DNA from: Caldilinea sp. CFX5
GTDB lineage: Bacteria; Chloroflexota; Anaerolineae; Caldilineales; Caldilineaceae
Assembly: GCA_021405325.1 (NCBI GenBank)
Contig: QWII01000077.1
Span: 1 to 64,000 of the forward strand
Direction of reading: 5' to 3'
Length of the DNA: 64,000 nucleotides
Shown here: in pieces, positions 6,561 to 15,843 of the stretch
Layout of the letters: the number at the start of each line of letters is the position of its first letter
Numbering within the stretch: the first letter of the stretch is position 1
The notes under the pieces: generated by a model
Databases searched by the model: none
What the model was told of the DNA's origin: nothing
The model's input: only the letters and a program-made list of their open reading frames with translations
Made by a program: the position numbers and the translations under genes

Positions 6561-9463
6561 AACGCTTCTCCTAACTTGACCGCCTGGAACATCTTGATCC
6601 GCAGGAGCAGCCAGATCACACTGACGGTGGCGACCAGCAACATCGCAACCAACACTGTGACGATAATGCTGACATCATTCCAGGCAATAAGAACCACAAA
6701 GGGCGGGAAGAGATCAGCCGGCGTATAGCCGACCTGGAGAAAGGGAATAAAGAGATGGCTACTCAGGAGACCCAAATAGCTGCCGATGGCAATACCGGTC
6801 GCCGTGATCAGGATCTGTTCACTGCCCAACGAAAGCGCCAGTTGCCGCGACGAGAGACCAATGGCGCGCAAAATCCCCAACTGCACAAAGCGTTGGCGAA
6901 AGGAGAGAACGGCATAGATGATCAGCGCCAACATACTCAACCCCGTCGTCGCCACAAAGCCGACCGAGAGAAAGCCAAAGAGACCAATACGCTCCGGTTT
7001 GCGCTGCGCTTTGTTGATGAGTGCCCGTGCGTCCTGCACCCCTAGCACGCGATAGCCAATGTCGTTTAATTGCGCCGTCAACTCCTCGACATTTACTCCC
7101 TCTTCGGTTGCCAGCCAGACCGTATAGGGTAGCTCCTGCCCCAACGCTTCAAAGATATAATCGAGGTTGGCGATAAAAAAGGCGCCGTTTTGCGGGTAGG
7201 CCGTTGGAAAGAGATCCGTCGCGCCGACAATCTGAAAGGTGACGCCCTGATTGCTCGTGGCGATCAGCCCGCGCAGGATGACGGCATCGCCCACCGCTAA
7301 CTGGGTCTGTTCCAGAAAGGCGCGACTGACGATCACGCCGCTATATTCTACGGCCAGCGCATTCATCAACGCCCCTAAGGACGACCGGGAAAAATCGGGC
7401 CGAAAGTAGGCCACGGCGGGGAAGTCGGCGCGGTCGATGCCATAGAGGATGCCTTCCAGCACCTGGTTGTTGATGCTGGTGGAGACTTCAAATTGACCGA
7501 TACGGGTTGCTGCTTTCACGCCATCGGCGCGTTGGTGATCTTCGACCGGCATGTTGATCCAGACCGCCGGAGGTTCGGCGTTACTGCTGGCGTTGCTGTT
7601 GGTCGCTGTGGTTTCCCCGCTGGCATTCTCCTGTTGGACGACCCCCACGCCCTCGGTTAAGGCCAGATCGGCGCCGATCTGGTAAAAGGCGCGCGCCACC
7701 AAATTTTCATCCAACGTGCGCGCCATCGAAGCCGTGAAGGTGCCTAAGCCGGTGGTCAAAATCAACAGAAGGAGCAAACTCGCATAGCTTTGGTTGGAGC
7801 GACCGAGGTTATAAAGTGCCAACAGAAAAGCGACCCCGCCCATTCGCCCCCACAGCCAGCCCAGAAAACGCGCCACCAGGGGAAATAGGCGCACACAAAA
7901 GAGCGCGGCCGCAAAGATGAAGAGCGTCGGCGCCAAAAAGAGCAGCGGGTTTTCCAGCGGATCCGCCGGTGCGCTACCCTGGAGAAAGGCAATGCGTCCC
8001 TGCGTCTTGAGCAGATAAAAGCCATAACCGGCCACAAGGAGCAGAAGCAGATCAAGATAAGCGCGTTGCCAGAAGGGACTGCGTTGGGTGCGTCCGCTCT
8101 CCTGCTTGGCCGCCACAATGGTGAGGCGGGCGGCTTCAATCGCCGGCAGCAGCGTCGCCACCAGCGCCAGCGCCAGCGCACCCAAGCCATAATAGAGACT
8201 GCGTTGCGTCACGGCGACCTGTAGCGGCGGCCCACTCTGAAAAGCCAGAAAATGATAGGTGCTGCCAATCGCCGTCGCCACGGCCCGGCCCAACCACGGC
8301 CCAACCAGCAGCGCGATCAGCCCCAAGGTCAAGCCTTGCAGGGCATAGACCACCAGGAGTTGGTTGCTGCTGGCGCCCCGGCTTTTGAGGATCGAAATTT
8401 CCGTTTGCTGCCGTTTGACCGCACTGTCGGCGATCAGCACAATGAAATAGAGAATCAGCCCCAAAATGGGAATGCCAAAGAGGAGCAACAACACCGCCTG
8501 CGCAGAAGCGGCGCGTTGATAGCGGGTGAGTGCGGCCAGCGGGGAAAATTCCAGATAGGTGTTGGGCAACCGCTGCTGTACGCGCACATTGACTTCGTTG
8601 ACACGCGCCAGGAAACCACCGACATTTTCAGAGCGCACCCTAGCGCCATTAAAGACCTTGTACCAACCAATATCCGAATAGGCGTGCGGCACCAGCGGCG
8701 TGATCGTGCTCACATAAACCGCCGCCGGGGTCAGGAAAACATTGGCAAACGCTGCCGGCGACATCGACCAGAAATCGGGGTCGTCCCGGTTGGGCGCCCA
8801 GATGCCGGCAATGCGCACCGGAATTTCCAACCGTTTACGCCCGCCGCCGGGGATGCGCGCACTGGGGTCAAAGAGCATCAACTCTTCGCCCACTTGCAGC
8901 CCGGTTTCCGCCGCCAGATCCTGGTGGATCAGCACAGCGATTGGCCCGCTTGTACCGGCATTCGGCGGTGGTGTTTGCCCATCGACCAGGGTGATATGAT
9001 TCTCGATGCCTTCAACAAAGCCCAAATAACCGCGCAACAGCGGTTGGTCGCGGCCAATGTTATACGAACCGCCAACGCTGGGGAAGACCTGGAGAATGTC
9101 ACTTTTGACATAGTGCAGCCCACCCTGCACCGGCAAGCCTAACTCATCAGCGATGGTGTTGGTCATGTAGTCGTGGGCCGCCTGATAATGTTCCCAATCG
9201 GTGCCGCCGGTGGAGCCGCTGGTGTAATGGTAGAAAAAAGTAAAGGCGGGCCGGTTGCGCAGTTCGGTCCCTTCTAACTCTTGTTGCAGTTGGCTGCGGT
9301 TGACGGCATCGGTGTACATGGGCAGGGCCGCCGTCAACGCCACCACCATCACCCAACCACAGAGCAGCGACAACGTGAGCGCCGGTTCACTACGCAAACG
9401 CTTGAGCGCAAAACGCCATAAACCAAAGTAACGGGACGGTAGAGACATGGACGACACTACCAT
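6557..9463 (-). CDS. Large FtsX-family ABC transporter permease
   Basis: A 968-residue membrane protein with a membrane segment near residues 33-52, a long extracellular region, a block of helices around residues 310-530, a second soluble region, and three helices at the C-terminus (about 830-960). This is the duplicated FtsX/MacB layout of lipoprotein- or macrolide-export permeases. The cognate ATPase is not adjacent. The ATG overlaps the stop of the MalG-like permease by one base (TAATG), so it is inside the sugar operon. Its role there is unclear: envelope remodelling or product export are possible. Met6 is an alternative start. Confidence 0.88.
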   Translation of the reverse strand: MVVSSMSLPSRYFGLWRFALKRLRSEPALTLSLLCGWVMVVALTAALPMYTDAVNRSQLQQELEGTELRNRPAFTFFYHYTSGSTGGTDWEHYQAAHDYMTNTIADELGLPVQGGLHYVKSDILQVFPSVGGSYNIGRDQPLLRGYLGFVEGIENHITLVDGQTPPPNAGTSGPIAVLIHQDLAAETGLQVGEELMLFDPSARIPGGGRKRLEIPVRIAGIWAPNRDDPDFWSMSPAAFANVFLTPAAVYVSTITPLVPHAYSDIGWYKVFNGARVRSENVGGFLARVNEVNVRVQQRLPNTYLEFSPLAALTRYQRAASAQAVLLLLFGIPILGLILYFIVLIADSAVKRQQTEISILKSRGASSNQLLVVYALQGLTLGLIALLVGPWLGRAVATAIGSTYHFLAFQSGPPLQVAVTQRSLYYGLGALALALVATLLPAIEAARLTIVAAKQESGRTQRSPFWQRAYLDLLLLLVAGYGFYLLKTQGRIAFLQGSAPADPLENPLLFLAPTLFIFAAALFCVRLFPLVARFLGWLWGRMGGVAFLLALYNLGRSNQSYASLLLLLILTTGLGTFTASMARTLDENLVARAFYQIGADLALTEGVGVVQQENASGETTATNSNASSNAEPPAVWINMPVEDHQRADGVKAATRIGQFEVSTSINNQVLEGILYGIDRADFPAVAYFRPDFSRSSLGALMNALAVEYSGVIVSRAFLEQTQLAVGDAVILRGLIATSNQGVTFQIVGATDLFPTAYPQNGAFFIANLDYIFEALGQELPYTVWLATEEGVNVEELTAQLNDIGYRVLGVQDARALINKAQRKPERIGLFGFLSVGFVATTGLSMLALIIYAVLSFRQRFVQLGILRAIGLSSRQLALSLGSEQILITATGIAIGSYLGLLSSHLFIPFLQVGYTPADLFPPFVVLIAWNDVSIIVTVLVAMLLVATVSVIWLLLRIKMFQAVKLGEAL

Positions 9464-10350
9464 TACATCTTAATCGCGCCGGAACTTAACCCTTCCACAA
9501 AGAGCCGGCTGGTAAAGGCAAAGAGGATGATCAGCGGGATCGATGCCAGCACATACCCTGCCATCAACGGCCCCCAAATGCTGTACCACGCCGTGCGAAA
9601 GGCATACAGCCCAATCGTCAAGGTCATCAAACTTTGGTTAGAGAGGGTGACAATCGGCCAGATCAGATCGTTCCAGGTGCCAAGAATGTGCATAATCGCC
9701 ACCACGCCCAGGATCGACTGGGAGAGGGGCAGACCGATGCGCATAAAGGTCTGCATCTCATTGGCGCCGTCAATGCGCGCCGCCTCAAACATCTCTTCCG
9801 GCATACTCTGGAAGAAAGAGCGTAGAATAAAGATGGCAAAGACTTGCCCGCCGGCAATGTAGGGCAGAATCAGCACCAGATGCGTATTGAGCAGCCCCAG
9901 CGTCTTCACCAGCAAAAAAGCCGGAATCAGCGTCAACTCGCCCGGAATCATCAACAATGCGATCACCAGATAGAAGAAGAACTCGCGCCCAGGAAAGGGA
10001 TAGCGGGCAAAGGCCCATGATGCCAACGCCGCCAGCGCCACCATAAAGATCACCGAGCCGCCGCTGACGATGATGCTGTTGAGAATATACTTCGAGACGA
10101 TCCGCCACGCCTCGCTATAATTTTCCGGGTGGAGCGGAAAGGTGAGGGTAAAGGCGTGATGGTTAAATTGGGGCAGGCTCTTAAACGAGATGATCACCGT
10201 GATGATAAAGGGCAAAAACATCAGAAAGGCGACCGTCGAGAGAAAGAGATAGCGGAACCAGTCGCCCGTGCGCCAGAGGCGGCGCAGGTTGTAGCCCAGC
10301 CCTTGGCGGGGCATCGTCACGGTTGCTTGGACAGGTTGTGCGTAGGCCAT
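9463..10350 (-). CDS. Carbohydrate ABC transporter permease, MalG type
   Basis: A 295-residue inner-membrane permease with six predicted helices. The EAA loop, EAARIDGANEMQTFMRIGLPL, contacts the ATPase, and the SRLFVEGLSSGAIKM end is typical of MalG/UgpE-type subunits. It would form the channel with the MalF-type protein encoded three bases upstream and receive sugar from the binding protein at 11525-13009. No ATPase gene is in the window; many such systems share a distant MsiK/MalK-type ATPase. Its stop overlaps the next gene's start. Confidence 0.94.
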   Translation of the reverse strand: MAYAQPVQATVTMPRQGLGYNLRRLWRTGDWFRYLFLSTVAFLMFLPFIITVIISFKSLPQFNHHAFTLTFPLHPENYSEAWRIVSKYILNSIIVSGGSVIFMVALAALASWAFARYPFPGREFFFYLVIALLMIPGELTLIPAFLLVKTLGLLNTHLVLILPYIAGGQVFAIFILRSFFQSMPEEMFEAARIDGANEMQTFMRIGLPLSQSILGVVAIMHILGTWNDLIWPIVTLSNQSLMTLTIGLYAFRTAWYSIWGPLMAGYVLASIPLIILFAFTSRLFVEGLSSGAIKM

Positions 10351-10353
10351 GAT

Positions 10354-11316
10354 TTAAATCTCACTCTTGACAAACTTCATATTAAACAACGTCAGGCCAA
10401 AGATAATGAGAAAGAGGAACATGCCAATCGCCGAGGCATAGCCCATCTTATTCCAGAGAAAGGCGTTGTTATACATCCATAGCCCCGGCACCATGCTGGC
10501 CGTCCCCGGTCCGCCGTTGGTCATGACAAAGATGCCGACCCAGCCCTGCAAGCCGCCGATGACCGAGAGGACAGTGATCAACTTGATCTGTCCCATGATC
10601 AGCGGCAGGTCAATCGCCCAGATCCGCCGCAACCCGGTGCAGCCATCCACCTGTGCGCTGTCGATCACCTCGCGCGAGATGCCCTGGAGACCAGCCAGGT
10701 AGATCAGCACCGTCACCCCGGCGACCCAGGGAAAGCCCATAAAGGTAACAGCATAGAGCGCCGTCTTGGGGCTGCCCAACCAGGGCTGTTGTAGATGTTC
10801 CAAGCCAACCCCGGCCAGGATCGCGTTGAGCAAACCATGCGTACCGTCATAGATAAATTGCCAGAGGAGCAGGTTGACAATCCCCGGCACCACCGTCGGC
10901 AGAATCATCAGCACCCGGTAGGTGTATTGCGAGACCTGATTGCGCAGGTTGAAGATCATCTCGGCGACGAGGAAAGGAATCGTCACCCCGCTGACCACCC
11001 GCCAGAGGGTGAGGATGCCAACATTGCCCAGCGACTTCTGGAACACTTCATCTTTGGTAAAGAGTTCAATAAAGTTGCCCAGGCCGACAAATTTGGGCGG
11101 TAAGCCTACATCCCACTCAAAGAAAGAGCGATACAGCCCCATAAAGGCCGGGTAGTAGTTAAAGGTAATGAGCAGGGTAAAGGTGGGGATCAACATCAAA
11201 TAGGCGTAGCGGTAGCGATAGATGCGGGCCAACAGCGCCTCCTGTTTGCGCCCCTGTACCGCCGGCTGCGCCCCCTGCGCGCCAAAGGGCGCACGCTGCA
11301 CTTCTTGGGTTGCCAT
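10354..11316 (-). CDS. Carbohydrate ABC transporter permease, MalF type
   Basis: A 320-residue inner-membrane permease of the MalF/UgpA type, with an N-terminal cytoplasmic stretch, six predicted helices and an EAA-like loop (DSAQVDGCTGLRRIWAIDLPLI). The ATG at 11316 is preceded by AGGA at suitable spacing; a GTG directly upstream (11319) is an alternative start. It partners the MalG-type permease three bases downstream. A large inverted repeat separates it from the binding-protein gene upstream. Confidence 0.94.
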   Translation of the reverse strand: MATQEVQRAPFGAQGAQPAVQGRKQEALLARIYRYRYAYLMLIPTFTLLITFNYYPAFMGLYRSFFEWDVGLPPKFVGLGNFIELFTKDEVFQKSLGNVGILTLWRVVSGVTIPFLVAEMIFNLRNQVSQYTYRVLMILPTVVPGIVNLLLWQFIYDGTHGLLNAILAGVGLEHLQQPWLGSPKTALYAVTFMGFPWVAGVTVLIYLAGLQGISREVIDSAQVDGCTGLRRIWAIDLPLIMGQIKLITVLSVIGGLQGWVGIFVMTNGGPGTASMVPGLWMYNNAFLWNKMGYASAIGMFLFLIIFGLTLFNMKFVKSEI

Positions 11317-11346
11317 CACTGCATCCTTTTGGGTCTAAAGATTGTT

Positions 11347-11514
11347 GTCGCGTGGTCGTTTGGTCGTTTGGTCATGAGGTCTAGGATTTGTCATTCTGTT
11401 TACATTGTCAAGGGTAAAGGCTTACCCCATTACACCTTTGGATACCTGACCAAGTGACCTTATGACTACGCGACCAAACGACCACGCGACTCTGCGACCA
11501 AACGACCACGCGAC
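11347..11514. repeat. Long imperfect inverted repeat inside sugar operon
   Basis: A left arm built from GTCGCGTGGTCGTTTGGTCG-type units (about 11347-11375) pairs with a longer right arm of CGACCAAACGACCACGCGAC units (about 11462-11514, the unit occurring twice). It lies between the binding-protein stop and the first permease. It could stabilise the upstream mRNA or attenuate downstream genes, a common way to express more binding protein than permease. Confidence 0.7.
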
Positions 11515-11524
11515 TCTGGACTAC

Positions 11525-13009
11525 CTACTTACACTGCCAGCCATTATCCGCAATAATGCCCTGAGCATATTCGACCATGAGGGCGTCGATCTTTTGGGCG
11601 GCTTCATCGGTGGTGACTTCGCCCAGTTGCAGGTCAACCCAGATCGGGGTGATCTTCTCGCGCTGTTCGGTGCCGATCTTGTCCGGGTAGGTCACCATGC
11701 CGGCTTCGCCCAGCCCTTCGGTGATGGCGCGCAGCGGTTCGGCCAGATCAGCGTTGACTTCGACGCCTTTGATATTGGGTAGGAATTGGCCCAATTCCTG
11801 AATCATGCGGCTGGCATTGGCGGGCGCCGTGACAAAGCGCAGGAAATCGATCGCCAGGGGCAGGACGCCATCTTTCTCCGTGCGGCTGGAGACGGCCCAC
11901 TGGGCAGCGGTGGCGCCGCCGATGGGGGGCGCGGTCTTGCCGGTGGCAAAGGCGGAATCGGCTTCGGTGATGGTGGGCGCATAGAAGCTGCCCCATTCAA
12001 AGGAGACTAGCGGGTCGGCGCGCAAGAGGCCAAAGCGCCAACTGCCATCTTCCAGGACGGCAATCTCCTGATTGAGGAACTTGCGGGCAAAGTCGGCGCC
12101 CTCTACGGCCCAATCGGGCGCCAGGTATTGGGTCAGTTCGACAACCTTGTTCATCCACTCGGCATATTCGGGATCGGTTGCCCGGTAGAGACCGGTTTCA
12201 ATGGCGCAGGCCACCTCTTCCAGCGAGGCGACACCGCCATCCTTGTTGATCTGCTCCTCTTTCTTGGCATAGAGCATGGCGCCGATCTGCGAGTTGTACC
12301 AGGCAATGCGGCCATTGGGAATGACGCCGCTCTCCTGGAGCTTTTTCTGCACTTCGATCCACTCGCCGTAAGTGGTGGGCGGCTCGACGCCGGCCGCTTT
12401 GAAGAGGTCTTTGTTGTAGAAGAAGAAGGTCGTCACCAGGTCAATCGGCACGACATAGAGCTTGCCATCTTGGAGGCGCTTGGCTTCGGTCGGGATCTCG
12501 TAGAATTGATCGAGCCAGCGTTCGCTGCCCGGTTGGCCCGCTTCGACATAGGGGTTGGGTTGCTCAAAGAAGGGATCGAGCGCCACCCACCAGCCTTTGT
12601 CGATCTCGTCCTGAATCCAGAAGGTGTGCGACCAGACAATGTTGGGAATGGTGCCGCCGGCCTGCTGGGTGACAATCCACTCATGATCGGCCACGTTGGA
12701 GGGCTTGCGAATGATCTCAATTTCCGTACCGGGGTGGGCCTCCGTGTACTCTTTGGCAAGCACTTCGATCATGTTGTGGGGAATGGGGTTGTTGGGGCTT
12801 TTTTCCATGCTCTCGGTGGGGGTATAGGCTTGCACCCAAATCTGGATCTTGCCGGTCATGCCGGCTTCCCCGGCTGGGGCGGCTTCGCCGGCGCTGGCCT
12901 GTGGCGCGGCTTGGGGCGCTGTTCCCGCCGGCGCACAAGCGGCCAATGCGACACCGGTGACGGTCAACCCGGCGGACTGCAAAAATAGACGACGACTCAA
13001 CTTCTGCAT
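11525..13009 (-). CDS. Sugar ABC transporter substrate-binding lipoprotein
   Basis: A 494-residue family-1 extracellular solute-binding protein. The N-terminus carries a twin-arginine signal (SRRLFLQSAGL) and a lipobox (ALAAC), followed by a low-complexity Ala/Pro/Gly linker, so it is a membrane-anchored lipoprotein exported folded. The mature part has the usual sugar-binding layout (KIQIWVQAYTP; NIVWSHTFW; LYVVPIDLVTTFFFYNKDLFKAAGV). The ATG at 13009 has a strong GAGGAGG site; an in-frame start 29 codons upstream is unlikely. It is the first gene of the sugar operon, so the operon promoter should lie in 13010-13276, where I could not identify a convincing operator. The ligand is unknown. Confidence 0.93.
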   Translation of the reverse strand: MQKLSRRLFLQSAGLTVTGVALAACAPAGTAPQAAPQASAGEAAPAGEAGMTGKIQIWVQAYTPTESMEKSPNNPIPHNMIEVLAKEYTEAHPGTEIEIIRKPSNVADHEWIVTQQAGGTIPNIVWSHTFWIQDEIDKGWWVALDPFFEQPNPYVEAGQPGSERWLDQFYEIPTEAKRLQDGKLYVVPIDLVTTFFFYNKDLFKAAGVEPPTTYGEWIEVQKKLQESGVIPNGRIAWYNSQIGAMLYAKKEEQINKDGGVASLEEVACAIETGLYRATDPEYAEWMNKVVELTQYLAPDWAVEGADFARKFLNQEIAVLEDGSWRFGLLRADPLVSFEWGSFYAPTITEADSAFATGKTAPPIGGATAAQWAVSSRTEKDGVLPLAIDFLRFVTAPANASRMIQELGQFLPNIKGVEVNADLAEPLRAITEGLGEAGMVTYPDKIGTEQREKITPIWVDLQLGEVTTDEAAQKIDALMVEYAQGIIADNGWQCK

Positions 13010-13276
13010 ACCTGGTTCCTCCTCTTGCAAACGATGAACTTGGAAGCGATGAAATGCGATGTTTGATGACGCTTGTATGGAAGCAACCGCCTCCACCGGT
13101 CATACGGTCTGTCTTGCCCAAAGGCGAGCAAGACAGACCATAAACCGATCTCGGCGCAGGATTTCTTCAAAATTGCAGAGAGATGGCGTTGATCGTATAG
13201 CACTTTCGGATGGTTGTCAAGTGCAAAAAAAGCGTCTATGCGCGGCGACTCCACCACCGCCCAAAGATCCTGCCAC

Positions 13277-15418
13277 TTACTGTTGGTGAATTAGCGGCAG
13301 ATAGAAGGGCAGATCCGGCCCCCACAGCAAGTCAATATTGCCCGTCGTGGCGCCGGCGGTGACGAGAACGGTTTGGGCATAACATTCGGTGCGAAATGGA
13401 TAATTGAATCTGGAAAAGCAGACCGTATACCACCCAGGGCGCAGACCGGGGATCGTATAGCGCCCAGCATCATCCGTGTAACTTGCCGTGGGAATGATCT
13501 CGTAATCCGGCGTGGGGTCCATGCGATAGAGCGAAAGATAGAGACCGGCCACCGGTTTGTTATTGCGGAGGCGCGCCTGACCACGAATGGCGCCGGCCCG
13601 TGGCAGATCGAGATTGTAATCCGTCAGCACCTGGTCATTGGGAATATTGATCGCGCTGGAGCGCAAGAGACTGATCTGGTTGACATAGTAGGTCGTCGCA
13701 TAAAGCCCGGCCGGATCGCTGGCGCCCAGGAAAAAGGCGCCGCCCCCCAACCCGGTAAAGGTGTAGCGCCCGGCGGCATCGGTAAAGGTGTAGAGCCGGG
13801 GCGCCGGGAGGCCATACGCACAACAGCCGCTCGTGGCCGAGTAGAGCGCTACTTTAATGCCGGCCAGCGGCTGCCCACCGGCGGTGATACGCCCGCTCAG
13901 ACCGCCATCATAGCGCAGGCTGTTCAACGCAATGTCAATATTGGTGGCGACCGCACCGCTGGTCAGGGTAATCGCCTTTGCCTCCCACAAGGTTGCGCCG
14001 CCATAGACGCCATAGGGGAAATAGAGCGAATAGGCGCTGGACGTATTATCAATAATCTGGCCTTGGGCCGAGACCCGGTAGACGCCGGCGGGCAACCCGG
14101 CCAGGGTGTAAGCGCCTGTATTCTGGTTGACTTTCACTTGCATCACCGGTTCCCACGCAAATTCGCCGATCTGCCGTTCGGCCAACACATTGGCGTCCGG
14201 CGCCGGTTGCCCGTCCATGGTGATCATGCCGCTAATGCGCGCCGCGGTCGCCAATGAACTGTTGACCGACGAGATCACCATTTGCGGTTCCACCTCGAAC
14301 ACCTGCGCTTCATAGAGGCGTAGTTGATCGTTGTAATATTCAAAGGCATAGTTCCCCGCCGGGTCGGAAAAATAGAGCTGATAACGGCCGGTCGTCAGGG
14401 TTGCTAAGGTGTACTCGCCGTTAGCATCGGTGACCGCTTGTAGATAGCCATAAAACTCATTGGCGGCCAGCAATGGTGTACCGGGCGCCAGTGTGGATGC
14501 CATCCCGCGCCAGGCATCGGTTGTCGCCACCCGCACCACACCATCGTCCGGCAAACGATAGGCGAAGACATTAACGCCGGCCAGCGGCTTCCCATCCACG
14601 GCTGCCGTTACCCGCCCTTTGATCTGGGCATAGTTGGCGCCATCGCCAAAGACAATCACCACATTGCTGATCGTCCCCCCGGCGCTTAAGGTGAGGTCGG
14701 TTGCTTCTTCTACCCCATAGACATTGTCATAGCACTCGGCGGCTGAGATTTTGGCGCCATAGCCATAGGCGCACACACGATAGGTGTCGGCGGCCACGCC
14801 GGTAAAGGTAAAGACGGTACTGCCCAACGCAAAGTCGGGCGTATAAGGGGTCTCCCACCTAGAACCGCTTGTGGTACTGATCTGTTGCTGCAGCCCGACG
14901 CTGGCATAGGTCAGGGAATATTCGGCGGTGGTTTTCAGTGTCACAATGACGCGACCGGCGGGTTGCAAGGTGAGATTGATCCCACTGGCAAACGTGCCGG
15001 CCACGACAATATCCTGCCCTTCTTGCACAGTGGCGGCGGCGGGGTAGAAGCGCCGCCCGAACCGTTTGGCCGGATCTTGGGCGCTGATGCGATAGACGCC
15101 AGGGGGGAGGGAACTGAAGCGGTAGCTGCCATCGGCTTCGGTGGTGGTCATGCGGATATTCCACCAGGTGTCGGGGCCGGCGAAGGGGGGAACCGTCCAG
15201 AGCGTCACTTGGCTGCCGGCAATGGGTTGCCCGTTCTCAGCACTTACCTGGCCGGCCAGACTGCCTAAGCCATCTGGCTGGTTTGGATTGGCGTAGAGAC
15301 GGGTTGTCCAGTAGAAGAAGGTCAGCAGAAAGACGGTAATACTACAAAGCAGGACGAGCGGCCAGAACGGACGGCGTTGCGGCCACTGGATGAACAGTAG
15401 AACGGATTGGGTAGACAT
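13277..15418 (-). CDS. Membrane-anchored protein with carboxypeptidase-regulatory-like repeats
   Basis: A 713-residue exported protein. A membrane segment near residues 19-40 acts as signal or anchor. Five Ig-like carboxypeptidase-regulatory/SpaA-type repeats follow, each opening with a G(R/Q/M)-containing strand and PLAG-type turn (LAGQVSAENGQPIAG; IKGRVTAAVDGKPLAG; ISGMITMDGQPAPD; LSGRITAGGQPLAG; IRGQARLRNNKPVAG). It ends in LPFYLPLIHQQ, a tail resembling those of other secreted proteins here. AAGGAG precedes the ATG at 15418. No catalytic domain was seen, so a structural or adhesive surface role is likely. It is probably monocistronic. Confidence 0.85.
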   Translation of the reverse strand: MSTQSVLLFIQWPQRRPFWPLVLLCSITVFLLTFFYWTTRLYANPNQPDGLGSLAGQVSAENGQPIAGSQVTLWTVPPFAGPDTWWNIRMTTTEADGSYRFSSLPPGVYRISAQDPAKRFGRRFYPAAATVQEGQDIVVAGTFASGINLTLQPAGRVIVTLKTTAEYSLTYASVGLQQQISTTSGSRWETPYTPDFALGSTVFTFTGVAADTYRVCAYGYGAKISAAECYDNVYGVEEATDLTLSAGGTISNVVIVFGDGANYAQIKGRVTAAVDGKPLAGVNVFAYRLPDDGVVRVATTDAWRGMASTLAPGTPLLAANEFYGYLQAVTDANGEYTLATLTTGRYQLYFSDPAGNYAFEYYNDQLRLYEAQVFEVEPQMVISSVNSSLATAARISGMITMDGQPAPDANVLAERQIGEFAWEPVMQVKVNQNTGAYTLAGLPAGVYRVSAQGQIIDNTSSAYSLYFPYGVYGGATLWEAKAITLTSGAVATNIDIALNSLRYDGGLSGRITAGGQPLAGIKVALYSATSGCCAYGLPAPRLYTFTDAAGRYTFTGLGGGAFFLGASDPAGLYATTYYVNQISLLRSSAINIPNDQVLTDYNLDLPRAGAIRGQARLRNNKPVAGLYLSLYRMDPTPDYEIIPTASYTDDAGRYTIPGLRPGWYTVCFSRFNYPFRTECYAQTVLVTAGATTGNIDLLWGPDLPFYLPLIHQQ

Positions 15419-15610
15419 GGGGTAAGCTCCTTCGGGTGTAAAGAATTGTTGGTTGCTTCGTGGCATTGTTCCATTGGTAGATAAGCTAATCGCGGCGTTC
15501 GGCGGCGGTTCGTGATCGGCGCCGAACGCCGGCAAATGCAAAAACAGTGTAACCATAATCATGTTACCAAGCAAGTGTCAATTGTGTACCATTGGGTTGC
15601 TTCCACTGTA

Positions 15611-15643
15611 TGTGCGCTGTTACAGGCTGTGTAACAGCGCACA
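15611..15643. repeat. Perfect hairpin, 13-bp stem
   Basis: TGTGCGCTGTTAC at 15611-15623 pairs perfectly with 15631-15643 around a 7-base loop. It lies in the 425-base gap between the 15418 gene start and the FAD-gene stop. It may be a terminator or repeat relic; there is no T-run. Confidence 0.6.
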
Positions 15644-15681
15644 AACGATAACCGCAAACAAAATAGGCGCTTACGATGCTG

Positions 15682-15714
15682 AGACCGTTAGGCTTTCTGA
15701 AAGCCTAACGGTCT
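15682..15714. repeat. Perfect hairpin, 15-bp stem
   Basis: AGACCGTTAGGCTTT at 15682-15696 pairs perfectly with 15700-15714 around a CTG loop. Flanking GCTTAC/GTAAGT extends the symmetry. It is the second hairpin in the 15419-15843 gap; nothing else was recognised in that gap. It could terminate the FAD/radical-SAM operon. Confidence 0.6.
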
Positions 15715-15843
15715 GTGTAAGTGAGCGCTAATGTTGTTTTGTGGAATTATCTGGATAACGCTGTGTAAATACGCCCGGTTCCCTGATAGATAAACCAAAT
15801 GAAAGGCGCCTACCGAATGGCCGGAGTCTATGCGTTTTCTCGA

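Noticed and set aside
8252..9142. 296-codon plus-strand open frame
   Set aside because: It is antisense to the FtsX-type gene, has no ribosome site or protein-like composition, and reflects GC-rich codon bias.
12128..12988. 286-codon plus-strand open frame
   Set aside because: Antisense to the clearly recognisable sugar-binding lipoprotein; a shadow frame.
13373..14257. 294-codon plus-strand open frame
   Set aside because: Antisense to the repeat-containing secreted protein; its apparent repeats mirror those of the real gene.
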